From the NCBI GenBank assembly GCA_024349765.1, contig AP026073.1, positions 5,704,001 to 5,768,000 on the forward strand: 64,000 nt of DNA. The letters are read 5' to 3'. Of the stretch, positions 26,597 through 35,756 are shown one piece after another (within the stretch, counting starts at the first letter, position 1; each line of letters begins with the position of its first letter). Under the pieces are notes generated by a model. It had not been told where the DNA came from and made no database searches. It worked only from the letters and a program-made list of their open reading frames with translations. The DNA comes from Streptomyces nigrescens (GTDB lineage Bacteria > Actinomycetota > Actinomycetes > Streptomycetales > Streptomycetaceae). Position numbers and translations under genes: made by a program.

Positions 26597-27787
26597 TCAG
26601 GTGCGGACTTCCAGGAGCGGCACCAGCTGCTCCATGGAGGTCATCGACCCGTGCATCCCGACCATCTCCGACTCCCGGGGCTCCCGTTCGGTCGCGATGA
26701 TCACCATGTCGGCGTGCGCGGCCGCGACCACGTCGCCGATCCGGTCGCGCACCCGGTCGTCGACGTACGGCCCGAACCACCCGGCGGCGATGGCCTCTTC
26801 GCGACTGGCGACCCACATCTGGTCGCCGACCACCTCGCGCCAGACGGCGAGCACATCGGCGGCCGCGCCCGGATGGGCGTAGACGTGCCGGGCCCGGCCC
26901 TCGCCGCCCAACAGGCGGACACCGGCGCGGAGTTCCCAGTCCTCGTCGAAGTCGATCCGGGACTCCGGGCCGAACGGGATGTCGATCATGCCGTGGTCGG
27001 CGGTGATGTAGAGCGCGCTGCGCGGCGGCAGTTGCTCGGCCAGTCGCTGGGCCAGCCGGTCGACGTACATCAACTGCCCGCGCCAGGCGTCGGAGTTGAC
27101 GCCGTAGCGGTGCCCCTTGCCGTCGACCTCGGAGTAGTACGTGTAGACCAGCGAGCGGTCGGCGGCGCCCAGCTGCTCGGCGGCCAGGTCCATCCGCTCC
27201 TCGCCGGAGAGCCGGCCGTGGAAGGAGCCGCCGCTGAGCGCGATCTTGGTGAGCGGGGTGTGCTGGAAGTCCGGCGCGGAGACCTGGCAGGTGTGGATGC
27301 CCGCGGCGTCCGCGAGCTGGAAGACCGTCGGGTACGGCTGCCAGGCGTACGGGTCGGTCCACGGGTACCAGCGCAGCTGGTTCATCAGCTCACCGGTGGC
27401 CGGGTCCTGGCAGGTGTAGCCGGGCAGGCCGTGGACGCCGGGCGGCAGGCCCGTGCCCACCGAGGCGAGCGAGGTCGCGGTGGTCGAGGGGAAGCCGGCG
27501 GTGAGCGGACGGCCGCTGCCGTTGAACGACGTCCCCAGGAGGGAGGTGAGGAACGGTGCCTCCTCCGGGTGCGCGCGGAGCAGGTCCCAGCCGAGGCCGT
27601 CGATCAGGAAGACACAGGCCCGGTCGGCGGGCGCGAGGTCCATGCCGGTGGCGAGCTCGGTCATGCCGAGGCCGGCGGCGAGGGTGGGCAGCAGATCGGC
27701 GAGCGAGCCGGTGCCGTACTGCGGGACCGGGGCGCCCAGCGGGTCGAGCGGTTCGGGTTCCGGCCAGGCGGGGGCGATGTCGACCAT
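26597..27787 (-). CDS. Alkaline phosphatase superfamily nucleotide pyrophosphatase/phosphodiesterase-like protein
   Basis: This 396-residue protein resembles type I phosphodiesterase/nucleotide pyrophosphatases. It has a metal-binding FLIDGLGWD (Asp near 63), a nucleophile region GFPSTTATSLASVGTG with Thr, and the distal metal motif ITADHGM. No signal peptide is seen. Its substrate is unknown. It begins at 27787 with an ATG that overlaps the stop of the DUF5998 gene by one base (TGATG), indicating coupled translation. Confidence 0.9.
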   Translation of the reverse strand: MVDIAPAWPEPEPLDPLGAPVPQYGTGSLADLLPTLAAGLGMTELATGMDLAPADRACVFLIDGLGWDLLRAHPEEAPFLTSLLGTSFNGSGRPLTAGFPSTTATSLASVGTGLPPGVHGLPGYTCQDPATGELMNQLRWYPWTDPYAWQPYPTVFQLADAAGIHTCQVSAPDFQHTPLTKIALSGGSFHGRLSGEERMDLAAEQLGAADRSLVYTYYSEVDGKGHRYGVNSDAWRGQLMYVDRLAQRLAEQLPPRSALYITADHGMIDIPFGPESRIDFDEDWELRAGVRLLGGEGRARHVYAHPGAAADVLAVWREVVGDQMWVASREEAIAAGWFGPYVDDRVRDRIGDVVAAAHADMVIIATEREPRESEMVGMHGSMTSMEQLVPLLEVRT

Positions 27788-28380
27788 CAGCGGGGGGTGG
27801 TGGTGGCCGCGGTGGCCTCGGAGAGCGCCTGGGCGAAGGCGAGCGTCTCGCGCACCGAGTCGGGGCCGTCGCCGGCCTCGCTGACCCGCAGCGAGAGGTC
27901 GTCGGCGGTGGAGGAGCCGGTGTAGCCGTGGTCCGCCTCGCAGTTGGGGTCGCCGCAGGCGGCGGGCTCCAGGTCCAGCCGGGCCACCGCGCCCCACCCG
28001 ATGGTCAGGACGACCTCGCGGGGCAGCTGGCCGGGGGTGTACGACTCCGGGTTGGCGACCACGCGGCTGAGCACCACGGAGGAGATCCGGCCGAGCTTGA
28101 CGGACTCGGTGGAGGTGGTGGCGTACGGCGACGGGGAGGTGGCGTCGGCGGCCTGCTCGTCGGTGTGGCTGACGATGAAGCGGGTGCCGGTCAGGACGAG
28201 GACGGTGACGTGGCGGCGGACCTCGTTGGCGTCGAAGGTCGTCTCCTGGTGGACGAGGTACGACACCACCGGCTCACCACCGACCGCGGCCTGCACCGCC
28301 TCGGCCACGAGCGTCGGGTAATAGCCACTGCGCTCGATCGCCGCGCGCAGCCCCTGGGTCGTCGTACCGGTCTTAGCCAT
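27787..28380 (-). CDS. DUF5998 protein
   Basis: This 197-residue protein starts MAKTGTTTQGLRAAIERSGY. It is a compact soluble alpha/beta domain with CGDPNCEADHGYTGS near residue 142, where the two cysteines and histidine could bind metal. The family is actinobacterial and typically adjoins the phosphodiesterase-like gene that it overlaps here. Function unknown to me; coexpression with the downstream phosphodiesterase is the main clue. Confidence 0.85.
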   Translation of the reverse strand: MAKTGTTTQGLRAAIERSGYYPTLVAEAVQAAVGGEPVVSYLVHQETTFDANEVRRHVTVLVLTGTRFIVSHTDEQAADATSPSPYATTSTESVKLGRISSVVLSRVVANPESYTPGQLPREVVLTIGWGAVARLDLEPAACGDPNCEADHGYTGSSTADDLSLRVSEAGDGPDSVRETLAFAQALSEATAATTTPR

Positions 28381-28450
28381 GGGGTCCATCCTACGGGGCT
28401 CGGCGGGCACCACAGCCCCCGTGGGGCGGGGTCCGTGCGGTCCGGGCGGC

Positions 28451-31400
28451 TCAGTAGGCGGGCAGGCGGCGGGGGCCCAGGTCGGTGGTGGCGGGCGGCC
28501 GGGCCAGGCGGACGGCGGCGTCCAGGACGGACAGACCGCGCGGGGCGACGACGACCGGTTCGAGGTCCACCCCCACCACCTCGGGGTGGTCGTCGACGAG
28601 CCGGGAGACCCGGAGCAGCAGTTCGGCGAGGGCGGCGGTGTCCACCGGCTGGGAGCCGCGCCAGCCGAAGAGCAGCGGGGCCGCGCGGATCGAGCGGATC
28701 TGCTCGGCGACCTCACGGTCGGTGGCGGGGATGAGACGGTGGGCGACGTCGCCGAGCAGCTGGGAGGGGGCGCCGGCCAGACCGAAGGAGAGCACGGCGC
28801 CGGCGGCCGGGTCGATGGCGGCGCGGATGACCGTGTCGACACCGCGCGGCACCATGGACTGGACGACCGGCCGGAGTTCTTCGGGCGAGCCGAGGAAATC
28901 GGTCAATTCGGCGTAGACGCGGCGGAGTTCGGACTCGCCGGCGATGTCCAGCCGGACTCCGCCGAGGTCGGCGCGGTGCCGGAGGTGGGGCGCGGTGGTC
29001 TTGAGGGCCACCGGGTAGCCGAGGCGGGCGGCGGCGCGCACGGCGGCGTCGGCGTCGGGGGCGGGCAGCACGGGGCGGGTGTGGATGCCGTAGCGGGCGA
29101 GCAGGGCCGCGGCGTCGTCGTCCGGCACCCGCACCGAGCGGCCGTCGGGGACGTCGGCGCTGAGCCGGTCGAGGAGCCGCTCGATGTCGGCACCGGCCGC
29201 GGCCTCCTGGATGTCGTCGTACTCGGGCACCCGGCCGGGGTCGGCCGCCTCCCGGCGCCAGGCGGCGTAGCGGACGGCCTCGGCGAGCGCCCGTACGGCC
29301 CGCTCGGCCGCGGGGTAGGCGGGGATGCGCAGCGGGGCGGCGCGGCGGCGGGGCGGGGCGGCGGCCTCGGCGGCGCGGAGCGGGGGTGTCTGCGCCGCGG
29401 CGCGGGCTCCCGGGGGCGGGCCCGGCGGGAACGGTGGACGGGGCGGCGGGTACGGGGGTCGGGGTGGCGGGGCGGGGGCTGCCGTCGTCGGTGAGGTGGG
29501 GGCGGCCGTGGCCGGCGGGTCGGGTGCGGCGGGGGCCGGCGGGGCGGGCCGATCCGCCGCCGGGGAGTCGGGGCCGGGGCTGGGGCTGGGCGGCGGGGCG
29601 GCGAGGGTCTCGGCCAGGGCGTCCATGGCGAGGTGGACGACCGTGACCGGCTTCTCCGGGTGGGCCGCTGCGGCCGTGCGCAGGGCCGCGGCGAGCGCGG
29701 CGCCCTCGCTCACGCCCGGGGAGGCGCCGTCCTCCTCCCCCACCCAGGGGATGGCCGTGACGATCACCGCGTCGCAGCCGTCGCCGGAGAGCGTCTCGTC
29801 GAGCGCGGCGCGGAAGTCGTCCGGTGTCGCGGCGGAGGGCAGCACCCGGGGGCGCAGCGGCCGGAGGCGCTCGGTCAGACAGGCGTCGTAGGCGAGCAGG
29901 GCCAGGGACTCGGAGTTGCCGAGGATGGCGATGCGCGGGCCGGTCGGCAGCGGCTGGGAGGCCAGCAGCAGCCCGGCGTCGATCAGCTCGGTGACGGTGT
30001 CGACGCGGATCACGCCGGCCTGGCGCATCAGGGCGGCGACCGTGCTGTCGGGGACGCGGACGGTGGGCACGGCGTGGCCGGGCGGGGCGGTGCCGTTGTG
30101 CCGGGCGCCCCGGGCGACCACGACCGGTTTGACGGCGGCGGTGCGGCGGGCCAGCCGGGCGAACTTGCGGGGGTTGCCGATCGACTCCAGATAGAGGATC
30201 ACGACGTCGGTGTCCGGGTCCTCGTACCAGTACTGGAGGAGGTCGTTGCCGGAGACGTCGGCGCGGTTGCCGGCCGAGACGAAGGCGGAGATGCCGGCGA
30301 TCCCGCCGTCCCCGGGGCCGCGGGCGTGCAGTCCGCTGAGCAGGGCGATGCCGATGGCGCCGGACTGGGTGAACAGTCCGATGTGGCCGGCGCCGGGCAT
30401 CTGCGGGGCGAGGGAGGCGTTCAGCCGGACGTCGGCGGCGGTGTTGATCAGGCCGAAGGCGTTCGGCCCGATGATCCGCATGCCGTACGAGCGGGCCTGG
30501 TGGAGCACGGCGCGCTGGCGCTCCCTGCCCTCGGGGCCCGCCTCGGCGTAACCGGAGGAGAGGATCAGCACGCCCTGGACGCCGTGTTCGCCGCAGTCGC
30601 GGATCACCTCGGGGACGCGCTCCGCGGGGACGGCGACGACCGCGAGGTCGACCGGGTCGGGGATCTCCCGGAGCGCGCGGACCGCCGGTACGCCTTCGGG
30701 GTCGAGCCGCCGCAGGTCGTCGGGGAAGGCGTGGTTGACGGCGTGCAGCCGGCCGGTGAAGCCGGCGTCGAGGATGTGGCGCAGGGCCGTGCGGCCGATG
30801 CCGCCGGGGGCGCGGCCGGTGCCGATGACGGCGACCGAGCCGGGGGCGAGCAGCCGCTGGACGGAACGGGCCTCGGCGCGCTGCTCGCGGCTGCGCATCA
30901 CGGCCATGGACTGCTCGGTCGGTTCGAGGTCGAACTCCAGCCGCACCACGCCGTCTTCGAAGGTGCGCTTCTGGGTGTACCCGGCGTCCGTGAACACCTT
31001 GATCATCTTGGTGTTGGCGGGCAGCACCTCGGCGGCGAACCGCCGGATGCCGCGCTCGCGGGCGACGGCCGCGACGTGCTCCAGAAGGGCGGAGGCCACT
31101 CCGCGCCCCTGATGGGCGTCCTGCACCAGGAAGGCGACCTCGGCCTGGTCGTCCTCGGGGCTCTTGGCGGGCAGCCCCTGGTCGTTGATCCGGTCGTAGC
31201 GGACGGTGGCGATGAACTCGCCGCCCACCGTGGCCGCGAGCCCGACCCGGTCGACGTAGTCGTGGTGGGTGAAGCGGTGCACATCGCGGTCGGACAGGCG
31301 CGGGTAGGGCGCGAAGAAGCGGTAGTACTTGGACTCGTCCGAGACCTGTTCGTAGAAGGAGACCAGCCGCTCGGCGTCGTCGGGGGTGATGGGGCGGATC

Positions 31401-31477
31401 CGCGCCGTGCCGCCGTCGCGCAGCACCACGTCGGCTTCCCAGTGGGTCGGGTATGCGTGGTCCGGCGGCTTCTGCAT
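28451..31477 (-). CDS. GNAT acetyltransferase fused to ADP-forming acyl-CoA synthetase (Pat-like)
   Basis: This 1008-residue multidomain protein begins with a GNAT domain at about residues 15-185 with the acetyl-CoA loop QGRGVASALLEH. A CoA-binding Rossmann domain follows at about 207-310 and a succinyl-CoA-ligase-like domain at about 330-620. A Pro/Ala-rich linker (about 627-718) leads to an ATP-grasp domain (about 750-990). Proteins of this kind acetylate lysines of enzymes such as acetyl-CoA synthetase, with the ligase part acting as an acyl-CoA sensor. The N-terminal GNAT is the reverse of the E. coli PatZ order and is usual in actinobacteria. It is divergent from ptsH. Confidence 0.9.
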   Translation of the reverse strand: MQKPPDHAYPTHWEADVVLRDGGTARIRPITPDDAERLVSFYEQVSDESKYYRFFAPYPRLSDRDVHRFTHHDYVDRVGLAATVGGEFIATVRYDRINDQGLPAKSPEDDQAEVAFLVQDAHQGRGVASALLEHVAAVARERGIRRFAAEVLPANTKMIKVFTDAGYTQKRTFEDGVVRLEFDLEPTEQSMAVMRSREQRAEARSVQRLLAPGSVAVIGTGRAPGGIGRTALRHILDAGFTGRLHAVNHAFPDDLRRLDPEGVPAVRALREIPDPVDLAVVAVPAERVPEVIRDCGEHGVQGVLILSSGYAEAGPEGRERQRAVLHQARSYGMRIIGPNAFGLINTAADVRLNASLAPQMPGAGHIGLFTQSGAIGIALLSGLHARGPGDGGIAGISAFVSAGNRADVSGNDLLQYWYEDPDTDVVILYLESIGNPRKFARLARRTAAVKPVVVARGARHNGTAPPGHAVPTVRVPDSTVAALMRQAGVIRVDTVTELIDAGLLLASQPLPTGPRIAILGNSESLALLAYDACLTERLRPLRPRVLPSAATPDDFRAALDETLSGDGCDAVIVTAIPWVGEEDGASPGVSEGAALAAALRTAAAAHPEKPVTVVHLAMDALAETLAAPPPSPSPGPDSPAADRPAPPAPAAPDPPATAAPTSPTTAAPAPPPRPPYPPPRPPFPPGPPPGARAAAQTPPLRAAEAAAPPRRRAAPLRIPAYPAAERAVRALAEAVRYAAWRREAADPGRVPEYDDIQEAAAGADIERLLDRLSADVPDGRSVRVPDDDAAALLARYGIHTRPVLPAPDADAAVRAAARLGYPVALKTTAPHLRHRADLGGVRLDIAGESELRRVYAELTDFLGSPEELRPVVQSMVPRGVDTVIRAAIDPAAGAVLSFGLAGAPSQLLGDVAHRLIPATDREVAEQIRSIRAAPLLFGWRGSQPVDTAALAELLLRVSRLVDDHPEVVGVDLEPVVVAPRGLSVLDAAVRLARPPATTDLGPRRLPAY

Positions 31478-31570
31478 GCGGACAGCGTACGACCGGCCAC
31501 CGACAACCGGCCCGGCGCGCGTAATCTCGGGGTCAGGGGGAGGCTGGGAGCACTCCCGGCAGCGTGAGAG

Positions 31571-31586
31571 AATGGTCTAGACAACA
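31571..31586. promoter_or_regulatory. Candidate DasR-responsive element (dre) upstream of ptsH
   Basis: The 16-mer AATGGTCTAGACAACA matches the DasR site consensus (A-C/G-TGGTCTAGACCA-C/G-T) at 13 of 16 positions, including the full TGGTCTAGAC core. It is centred about 32 bases before the ptsH start. DasR is the GlcNAc-responsive GntR regulator of Streptomyces and is known to control PTS genes. Confidence 0.72.
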
Positions 31587-31610
31587 GTCACGACTTTGAA
31601 GGGCAACACC

Positions 31611-31892
31611 ATGGCTGAGCGCCGCGTGAATGTCGGTTGGGCCGAGGGCCTGCACGCCCGCCCCGCGTCGATCTTCGTCCGGGCGGCCACCGCCTCGGGC
31701 GTCCCGATGACGATCGCCAAGGCCGATGGCAACCCGGTCAACGCGGCCTCTATGCTCGCGGTCCTGGGCCTGGGCGCCCAGGGCGGCGAGGAGATCGTGC
31801 TGGCCTCGGACGCCGAGGGCGCCGAGGTAGCGCTCGACCGTCTGGCCAAGCTCGTCGCCGAGGGTCTCGAAGAGCTGCCCGAGACCGTCTGA
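31611..31892 (+). CDS. ptsH: Phosphocarrier protein HPr
   Basis: This 93-residue protein has phosphorylatable His15 in GLHARPAS and a regulatory-type Ser46 region (NAASMLAVLGLGAQGG). HPr passes phosphate from enzyme I to sugar-specific IIA proteins of the phosphotransferase system. Start at 31611 after GAAGGG; the longer reading starting at 31596 adds five residues not seen in homologues. It is a single gene, ended by a hairpin, with a DasR-type box in its leader. Confidence 0.97.
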   Translation: MAERRVNVGWAEGLHARPASIFVRAATASGVPMTIAKADGNPVNAASMLAVLGLGAQGGEEIVLASDAEGAEVALDRLAKLVAEGLEELPETV

Positions 31893-31918
31893 GTCCCCCG
31901 GGACGCCCCTTCGCACAG

Positions 31919-31961
31919 CGGCCCCGCCACGGTGACCTGAAAAGGTGCCACGGCGGGGCCG
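31919..31961 (+). terminator. Terminator of ptsH
   Basis: A 10-bp perfect outer stem (CGGCCCCGCC/GGCGGGGCCG) with a further imperfect inner stem and an A-rich loop lies 27 bases past the ptsH stop, followed by GTTTCG. The remaining 260 bases to the GntR gene are less GC-rich and contain no gene I can support. Confidence 0.8.
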
Positions 31962-32221
31962 TTTCGCGTGCCGGAGAAATACCGTTCCGGGGGAATGGCC
32001 TCCCCCTCCCCCACGCACATGTCACACCCGCTGCCGCGGAATTTTCGCGGCCTGGGACCACTATGCCGGGAGGCAGGTACGGGAAAGCGTGCCGCGGAAT
32101 GTGCGTACCGGAACGCACGCGCGCAACGGCATACGAAAACGCGCCGATATCCGAATTCAAATCCGGATGCGACGCAATCGCGCCCCGGAAATTCCGCACC
32201 CCTTTGTATACGGCCCGATTG

Positions 32222-32911
32222 TTAAGAACGGGCGCGCGCCGTGTTGACGGGCCGTTTCGTGTCGCTCACGTCGGGCGTGGCGGGGCGCCGCAGCCGGTAC
32301 ACCGGGAGCGACCGCTCGATGTGCGCCGCCATCAGGGCGCGGGCCCGTTCCGCGTCGCCCCGGGCCACCGCGTCCAGCACCGCGCCGTGGTCGTCCCACG
32401 CCTCACCGGCCCGCGGCGGCGGCTCCACCGCATACATCCACTCGATCTTGCGGCGCAGCTGGGTCAGCAGTGCGGTCAGGCTGGGACTGCCGGCCGCCTG
32501 GGCCAGCGTCTCGTGGAACCAGCCGTCGAGTTGGCGCAGGTCGGCGGGGTTGCCGTGGCGGGCCCGCTCGCGGCCGAGCCGTACCAGACCGCGCAGCACC
32601 TTCAGATGGGCGGGGGTGCGCCGGGCGGCCGCGCGGGCCGCACCCAGCGGCTCCAGCAGGGCACGGATGTCGAGCAGGTCGGCGGCCTCCTGCTCGGTGG
32701 GCTCGGCGACGCAGGCGCCCGCGTGGTGGCGGGTGGTGACGAAGCCCTCCGACTGCAGGGTGCGCAGCGCTTCGCGGACCGGCACTCTGGAGACGCCGTA
32801 GCGCGCCGCCAGGATCTCCTCGATCAGCCGGCTCCCCGGCGCCAGTGCACCGGAGATGATGTCCTCGCGAATCGCCGTGCACACCGCATGCGCGGAAATA
32901 TGGCCTCGCAT
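32222..32911 (-). CDS. GntR/FadR-family transcriptional regulator
   Basis: This 229-residue protein has an N-terminal winged helix (residues about 8-70: GSRLIEEILAARYGVSRVPV, REALRTLQSEGFV) and a C-terminal all-helical FCD ligand domain of the FadR subgroup (LDIRALLEPLGAARAA, DHGAVLDAVARGDAERARAL). The effector is unknown. It is encoded upstream of the M23 peptidase on the same strand and convergent with ptsH. Its extended intergenic region is AT-richer than the surroundings. Confidence 0.92.
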   Translation of the reverse strand: MRGHISAHAVCTAIREDIISGALAPGSRLIEEILAARYGVSRVPVREALRTLQSEGFVTTRHHAGACVAEPTEQEAADLLDIRALLEPLGAARAAARRTPAHLKVLRGLVRLGRERARHGNPADLRQLDGWFHETLAQAAGSPSLTALLTQLRRKIEWMYAVEPPPRAGEAWDDHGAVLDAVARGDAERARALMAAHIERSLPVYRLRRPATPDVSDTKRPVNTARARS

Positions 32912-33092
32912 CGATCGTGCCTCCGCCGTAATCCCCGGAAAGCGCCGCCCGGTCGGCGGCTTTTCCGAGACTCTATTCGACCGGCACGGTTTTTCCGACG
33001 GACTCCGCGTATTCGGCGATATTTTTTGGCCAGCGGGCGCGGGGATGCGGAGGCGTGCGCCGGGGGTGCGGGCGGGGCGGCCGGACGCCGGC

Positions 33093-33893
33093 TCAGACGT
33101 TGACGCCGTGCGACCGCAGATACGCGATCGGGTCGATGTCGGAGCCGTAGTCCGGGCTGGTGCGGGCCTCGAAGTGCAGATGCGGGCCGGTGACGTTGCC
33201 GGTGGCCCCGGAGAGGCCGATCTGCTGGCCGGGGGTGACGGTCTGGCCGACCGAGACGCCGATCGACGACAGGTGGCCGTACTGGGTGTACGTGCCGTCG
33301 TGCATCTTGATCACGATGTTGTTGCCGTACGAGCCGCCCCAGCCGGCCTCGACGACGGTGCCCGCGCCGACCGCGTGGACGGAGGTCCCGGTGGCGGCGT
33401 GGAAGTCGATGCCGGTGTGGCTTCCGGAGGACCACAGGCTGCTGGACGCCTTGTAGCCGGTGGAGACGTAGGAGTCGGCGACGGGGGCGACGAAGGCGTT
33501 CAGACGCTTGCGCTCGGCGTCCCGGGCGGCCCGCTCCTTGGCCTCGCGCTCGGCCTTGGCCTTCTTCCTGGCCGCCTCGGCGTGCCGCTCGGCCTCCGCC
33601 GCGCGCTTCTTGGCCTCGGCCTCGGCCTTCGCCTGCACGGCGGCGGTCTCGGCGGCGGCCTGCTGGGCGTCGGCCTGGACCTCCAGGCGGTGGGCGAGTT
33701 CGTCACCGAGCACGACGGCCTGGGTGAGGCCGGTGTCCTGCGTGCGCGCCGCGTCGGTGGCGGCCAGCGCCGGCGAGGCCAGGGTGCCGACGACGCCGGA
33801 GGTCGCGAGGGTGGCTATGCCGGCGAGCTTGCGGGTCGTCCGGGCGCTGCGGCTGGCCCGGCGGTGCTTCCCGGTGGCACGGGTGAACGCCAT
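33093..33893 (-). CDS. Secreted M23 metallopeptidase (LytM domain) with coiled-coil
   Basis: This 266-residue protein has an Ala-rich signal peptide (cleavage near ALA-ATD, residue about 44). A long Ala/Glu/Lys coiled coil (about 55-130) precedes a LytM/M23 domain with the zinc motifs HTGIDFH and GPHLHFEAR. It probably cuts or regulates cutting of peptidoglycan cross-links. Its mRNA carries a c-di-AMP riboswitch (33915-34055), a recurrent arrangement for Streptomyces cell-wall hydrolases, which links expression to osmotic/potassium status. Confidence 0.94.
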   Translation of the reverse strand: MAFTRATGKHRRASRSARTTRKLAGIATLATSGVVGTLASPALAATDAARTQDTGLTQAVVLGDELAHRLEVQADAQQAAAETAAVQAKAEAEAKKRAAEAERHAEAARKKAKAEREAKERAARDAERKRLNAFVAPVADSYVSTGYKASSSLWSSGSHTGIDFHAATGTSVHAVGAGTVVEAGWGGSYGNNIVIKMHDGTYTQYGHLSSIGVSVGQTVTPGQQIGLSGATGNVTGPHLHFEARTSPDYGSDIDPIAYLRSHGVNV

Positions 33894-33914
33894 GTGCTGG
33901 CTTGTCCTTTCCTT

Positions 33915-34055
33915 CCCTCTCGCCTACCGGGTTAGCTGACGGGTTCGGAGCAGGAAGGTCTCCTACGGGCTCCTCCGGAGAGGGGCCCGATTCACCCCAG
34001 GGACGTGGGTCCCCGGCTCCCCTGGCTCGCGCCGTACGGGGACTCGGCGATGACT
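33915..34055 (-). ncRNA. c-di-AMP riboswitch (ydaO/yuaA class)
   Basis: On the minus strand the leader contains GGGGACCCACG, then GGGGTGAATCGG, and then CCGTCAGCTAACCCGGTAGG. This combination is the conserved ydaO core in the right order, ending about 20 bases before the M23 gene start. The class binds two c-di-AMP molecules and turns gene expression off when the signal is high. Outer limits are approximate. A purine-rich GGAAGGAAAGGA follows as the ribosome binding area. Confidence 0.9.
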
Positions 34056-34265
34056 GTCCGGTGCCACTGTTGTGGCGGAGTTGTGACGAACAGCCGGACC
34101 GACGCTAATCGGGGCCACTTCGCGGAGCCAAACGGAACCGCGATTTTGTGCGGGATCCCACAAGTTCCGACCCAACGAGCCCTTACAAACCGGACATACG
34201 ACGGACAACCGGCGGACTCGGGCGGACAGGTACGGACTCCGGCCGACGAGCGGCGGACATACGAC

Positions 34266-34297
34266 GGCTCCCGCGGTGCGCGAACACCGCGGGAGCC
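34266..34297 (-). terminator. Terminator of the M16 peptidase pair
   Basis: A perfect 13-bp stem (GGCTCCCGCGGTG and complement) with a 6-base loop lies about 40 bases past the stop of the second M16 gene. Two copies of CGGACATACGACGG (near 34192 and 34250) lie nearby, in the upstream region of the M23 riboswitch. The rest of the 33894-34334 gap is leader and promoter. Confidence 0.8.
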
Positions 34298-34334
34298 GAC
34301 CGGTCGTGACGCGTCGTCATGCGCCCTGGGCGGA

Positions 34335-35756
34335 TCAGCCGCTGACGACCTTCACCTCTCCGATGCCCAGCGCCTTGACGGGCTCGGTGATCTGCGCGGC
34401 GTCGCCCACCAGGACGGTCACCAGGCGGTCCACCGGGAAGGCGTTGACGGCGGCGGCGGTCGCCTCGACCGTGCCGGTCTCCGCCAGCCGGAGGTACAAC
34501 TGCGCCTGGAAGTCGTCCGGGAGCTGCTGCTCCACCTGGTCGGCGAGGGTGCCCGCGACGGCCGCCGCGGTCTCGTACTTGAGCGGCGCCACCCCGACGA
34601 GGTTCTGCACCGCGACGTCCCGCTCCTCGTCCGTCAGCCCCTCTGCCGCGAGGGTCCGCAGCACCTTCCAGAGGTCCTCCAGCGCGGGCCCGGTGGAGGC
34701 GGTGTCCACCGAGCCGCTGATGGCGAGCAGCGCCGCGCCGGTGGTGCCCTCGGGGGACGTGGGGGCCGTGGAGCGCAGTACCTGGCCGAAGGCGCGCACG
34801 CCGTAGGTGTAGCCCTTCTCCTCGCGCAGGACGCGGTCCAGACGGGAGGTGAGGGTGCCGCCCAGGCAGTACGTGCCGAGCACCTGGGCCGGCCACACGC
34901 GGTCGTGCCGGTCGGCGCCGATCCGGCCGAGGAGCAGCTGGGTCTGGACGGCGCCGGGGCGGTCCACGATCACCACGCGGCCGGTGTCGTCGGCGGCGAT
35001 CGGGGTGGCCTTGACCGGCTCGGCGGTCGAACCGCTCCAGGCGCCGAGGGTGTCGGCGAGCGCCGCGGCCAGGTCGACGCCGGTGAAGTCACCGACGATC
35101 ACGGCGGTGGCCGTGGCGGGCCGGACGTGGGCGTCGTAGAAGGCGCGCACGGCCGCGGCGTCGATCCGCGCGACGGTCTCCTCGGTGCCCTGACGGGGGC
35201 GGGAGATCCGCGCGGTGGCCGGGAACAGCTCCTTGGAGAGCGCCATCGCCGCACGCCGGGCCGGGTTGGCGAGCTCGTGCGGGATCTCGTCGAGGCGGTT
35301 GCGGACCAGCCGCTCGATCTCGCTCTCCGGGAACGCGGGGGCGCGCAGCGCATCGGCGAGCAGGCCGAGCGCACGGGTCAGCCGGGACGCCGGGACCTCC
35401 AGGGAGACGCGTACGCCGGGGTGGTCGGCGTGCGCGTCCAGGGTGGCGCCGCAACGCTCCAGCTCGGCGGCGAAGCCCTCCGCGTCGTATTTGTCGGTGC
35501 CCTCGGACAGGGCGCGCGCCATGATCGTGGCGACGCCGTCCAGGCCCTCGGGCTCGGCGTCCAGCGGGGCGACGAGGTTGATCTCGACCGCGACGACCTG
35601 CTGGCCGGGGCGGTGGCTGGTCAGGAGCGTGAGGCCGTTGGGCAGTTGGCTGCGCTCGGGGGCCGGGAAGGCCCACGGCTTGGGCGCGCCGCTCTGGGGC
35701 TGCGGGTGGAACTGCATGGTGCTCCCTGCGGAATCCTGGCGGGTGTCGTCGCTCAC
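34335..35756 (-). CDS. M16-family peptidase-like protein, non-catalytic subunit
   Basis: This 473-residue protein has the M16 fold but no HxxEH zinc motif; the equivalent place reads GLDGVATIMARALSEGTD. It keeps the Arg/Tyr pair region KGYTYGVRAF that completes the active site in heterodimeric M16B enzymes. It is thus likely the partner of the upstream gene, with which it overlaps by four bases (GTGA). Such dimers degrade peptides or process proteins; the physiological substrate in Streptomyces is not known. Confidence 0.9.
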   Translation of the reverse strand: MSDDTRQDSAGSTMQFHPQPQSGAPKPWAFPAPERSQLPNGLTLLTSHRPGQQVVAVEINLVAPLDAEPEGLDGVATIMARALSEGTDKYDAEGFAAELERCGATLDAHADHPGVRVSLEVPASRLTRALGLLADALRAPAFPESEIERLVRNRLDEIPHELANPARRAAMALSKELFPATARISRPRQGTEETVARIDAAAVRAFYDAHVRPATATAVIVGDFTGVDLAAALADTLGAWSGSTAEPVKATPIAADDTGRVVIVDRPGAVQTQLLLGRIGADRHDRVWPAQVLGTYCLGGTLTSRLDRVLREEKGYTYGVRAFGQVLRSTAPTSPEGTTGAALLAISGSVDTASTGPALEDLWKVLRTLAAEGLTDEERDVAVQNLVGVAPLKYETAAAVAGTLADQVEQQLPDDFQAQLYLRLAETGTVEATAAAVNAFPVDRLVTVLVGDAAQITEPVKALGIGEVKVVSG

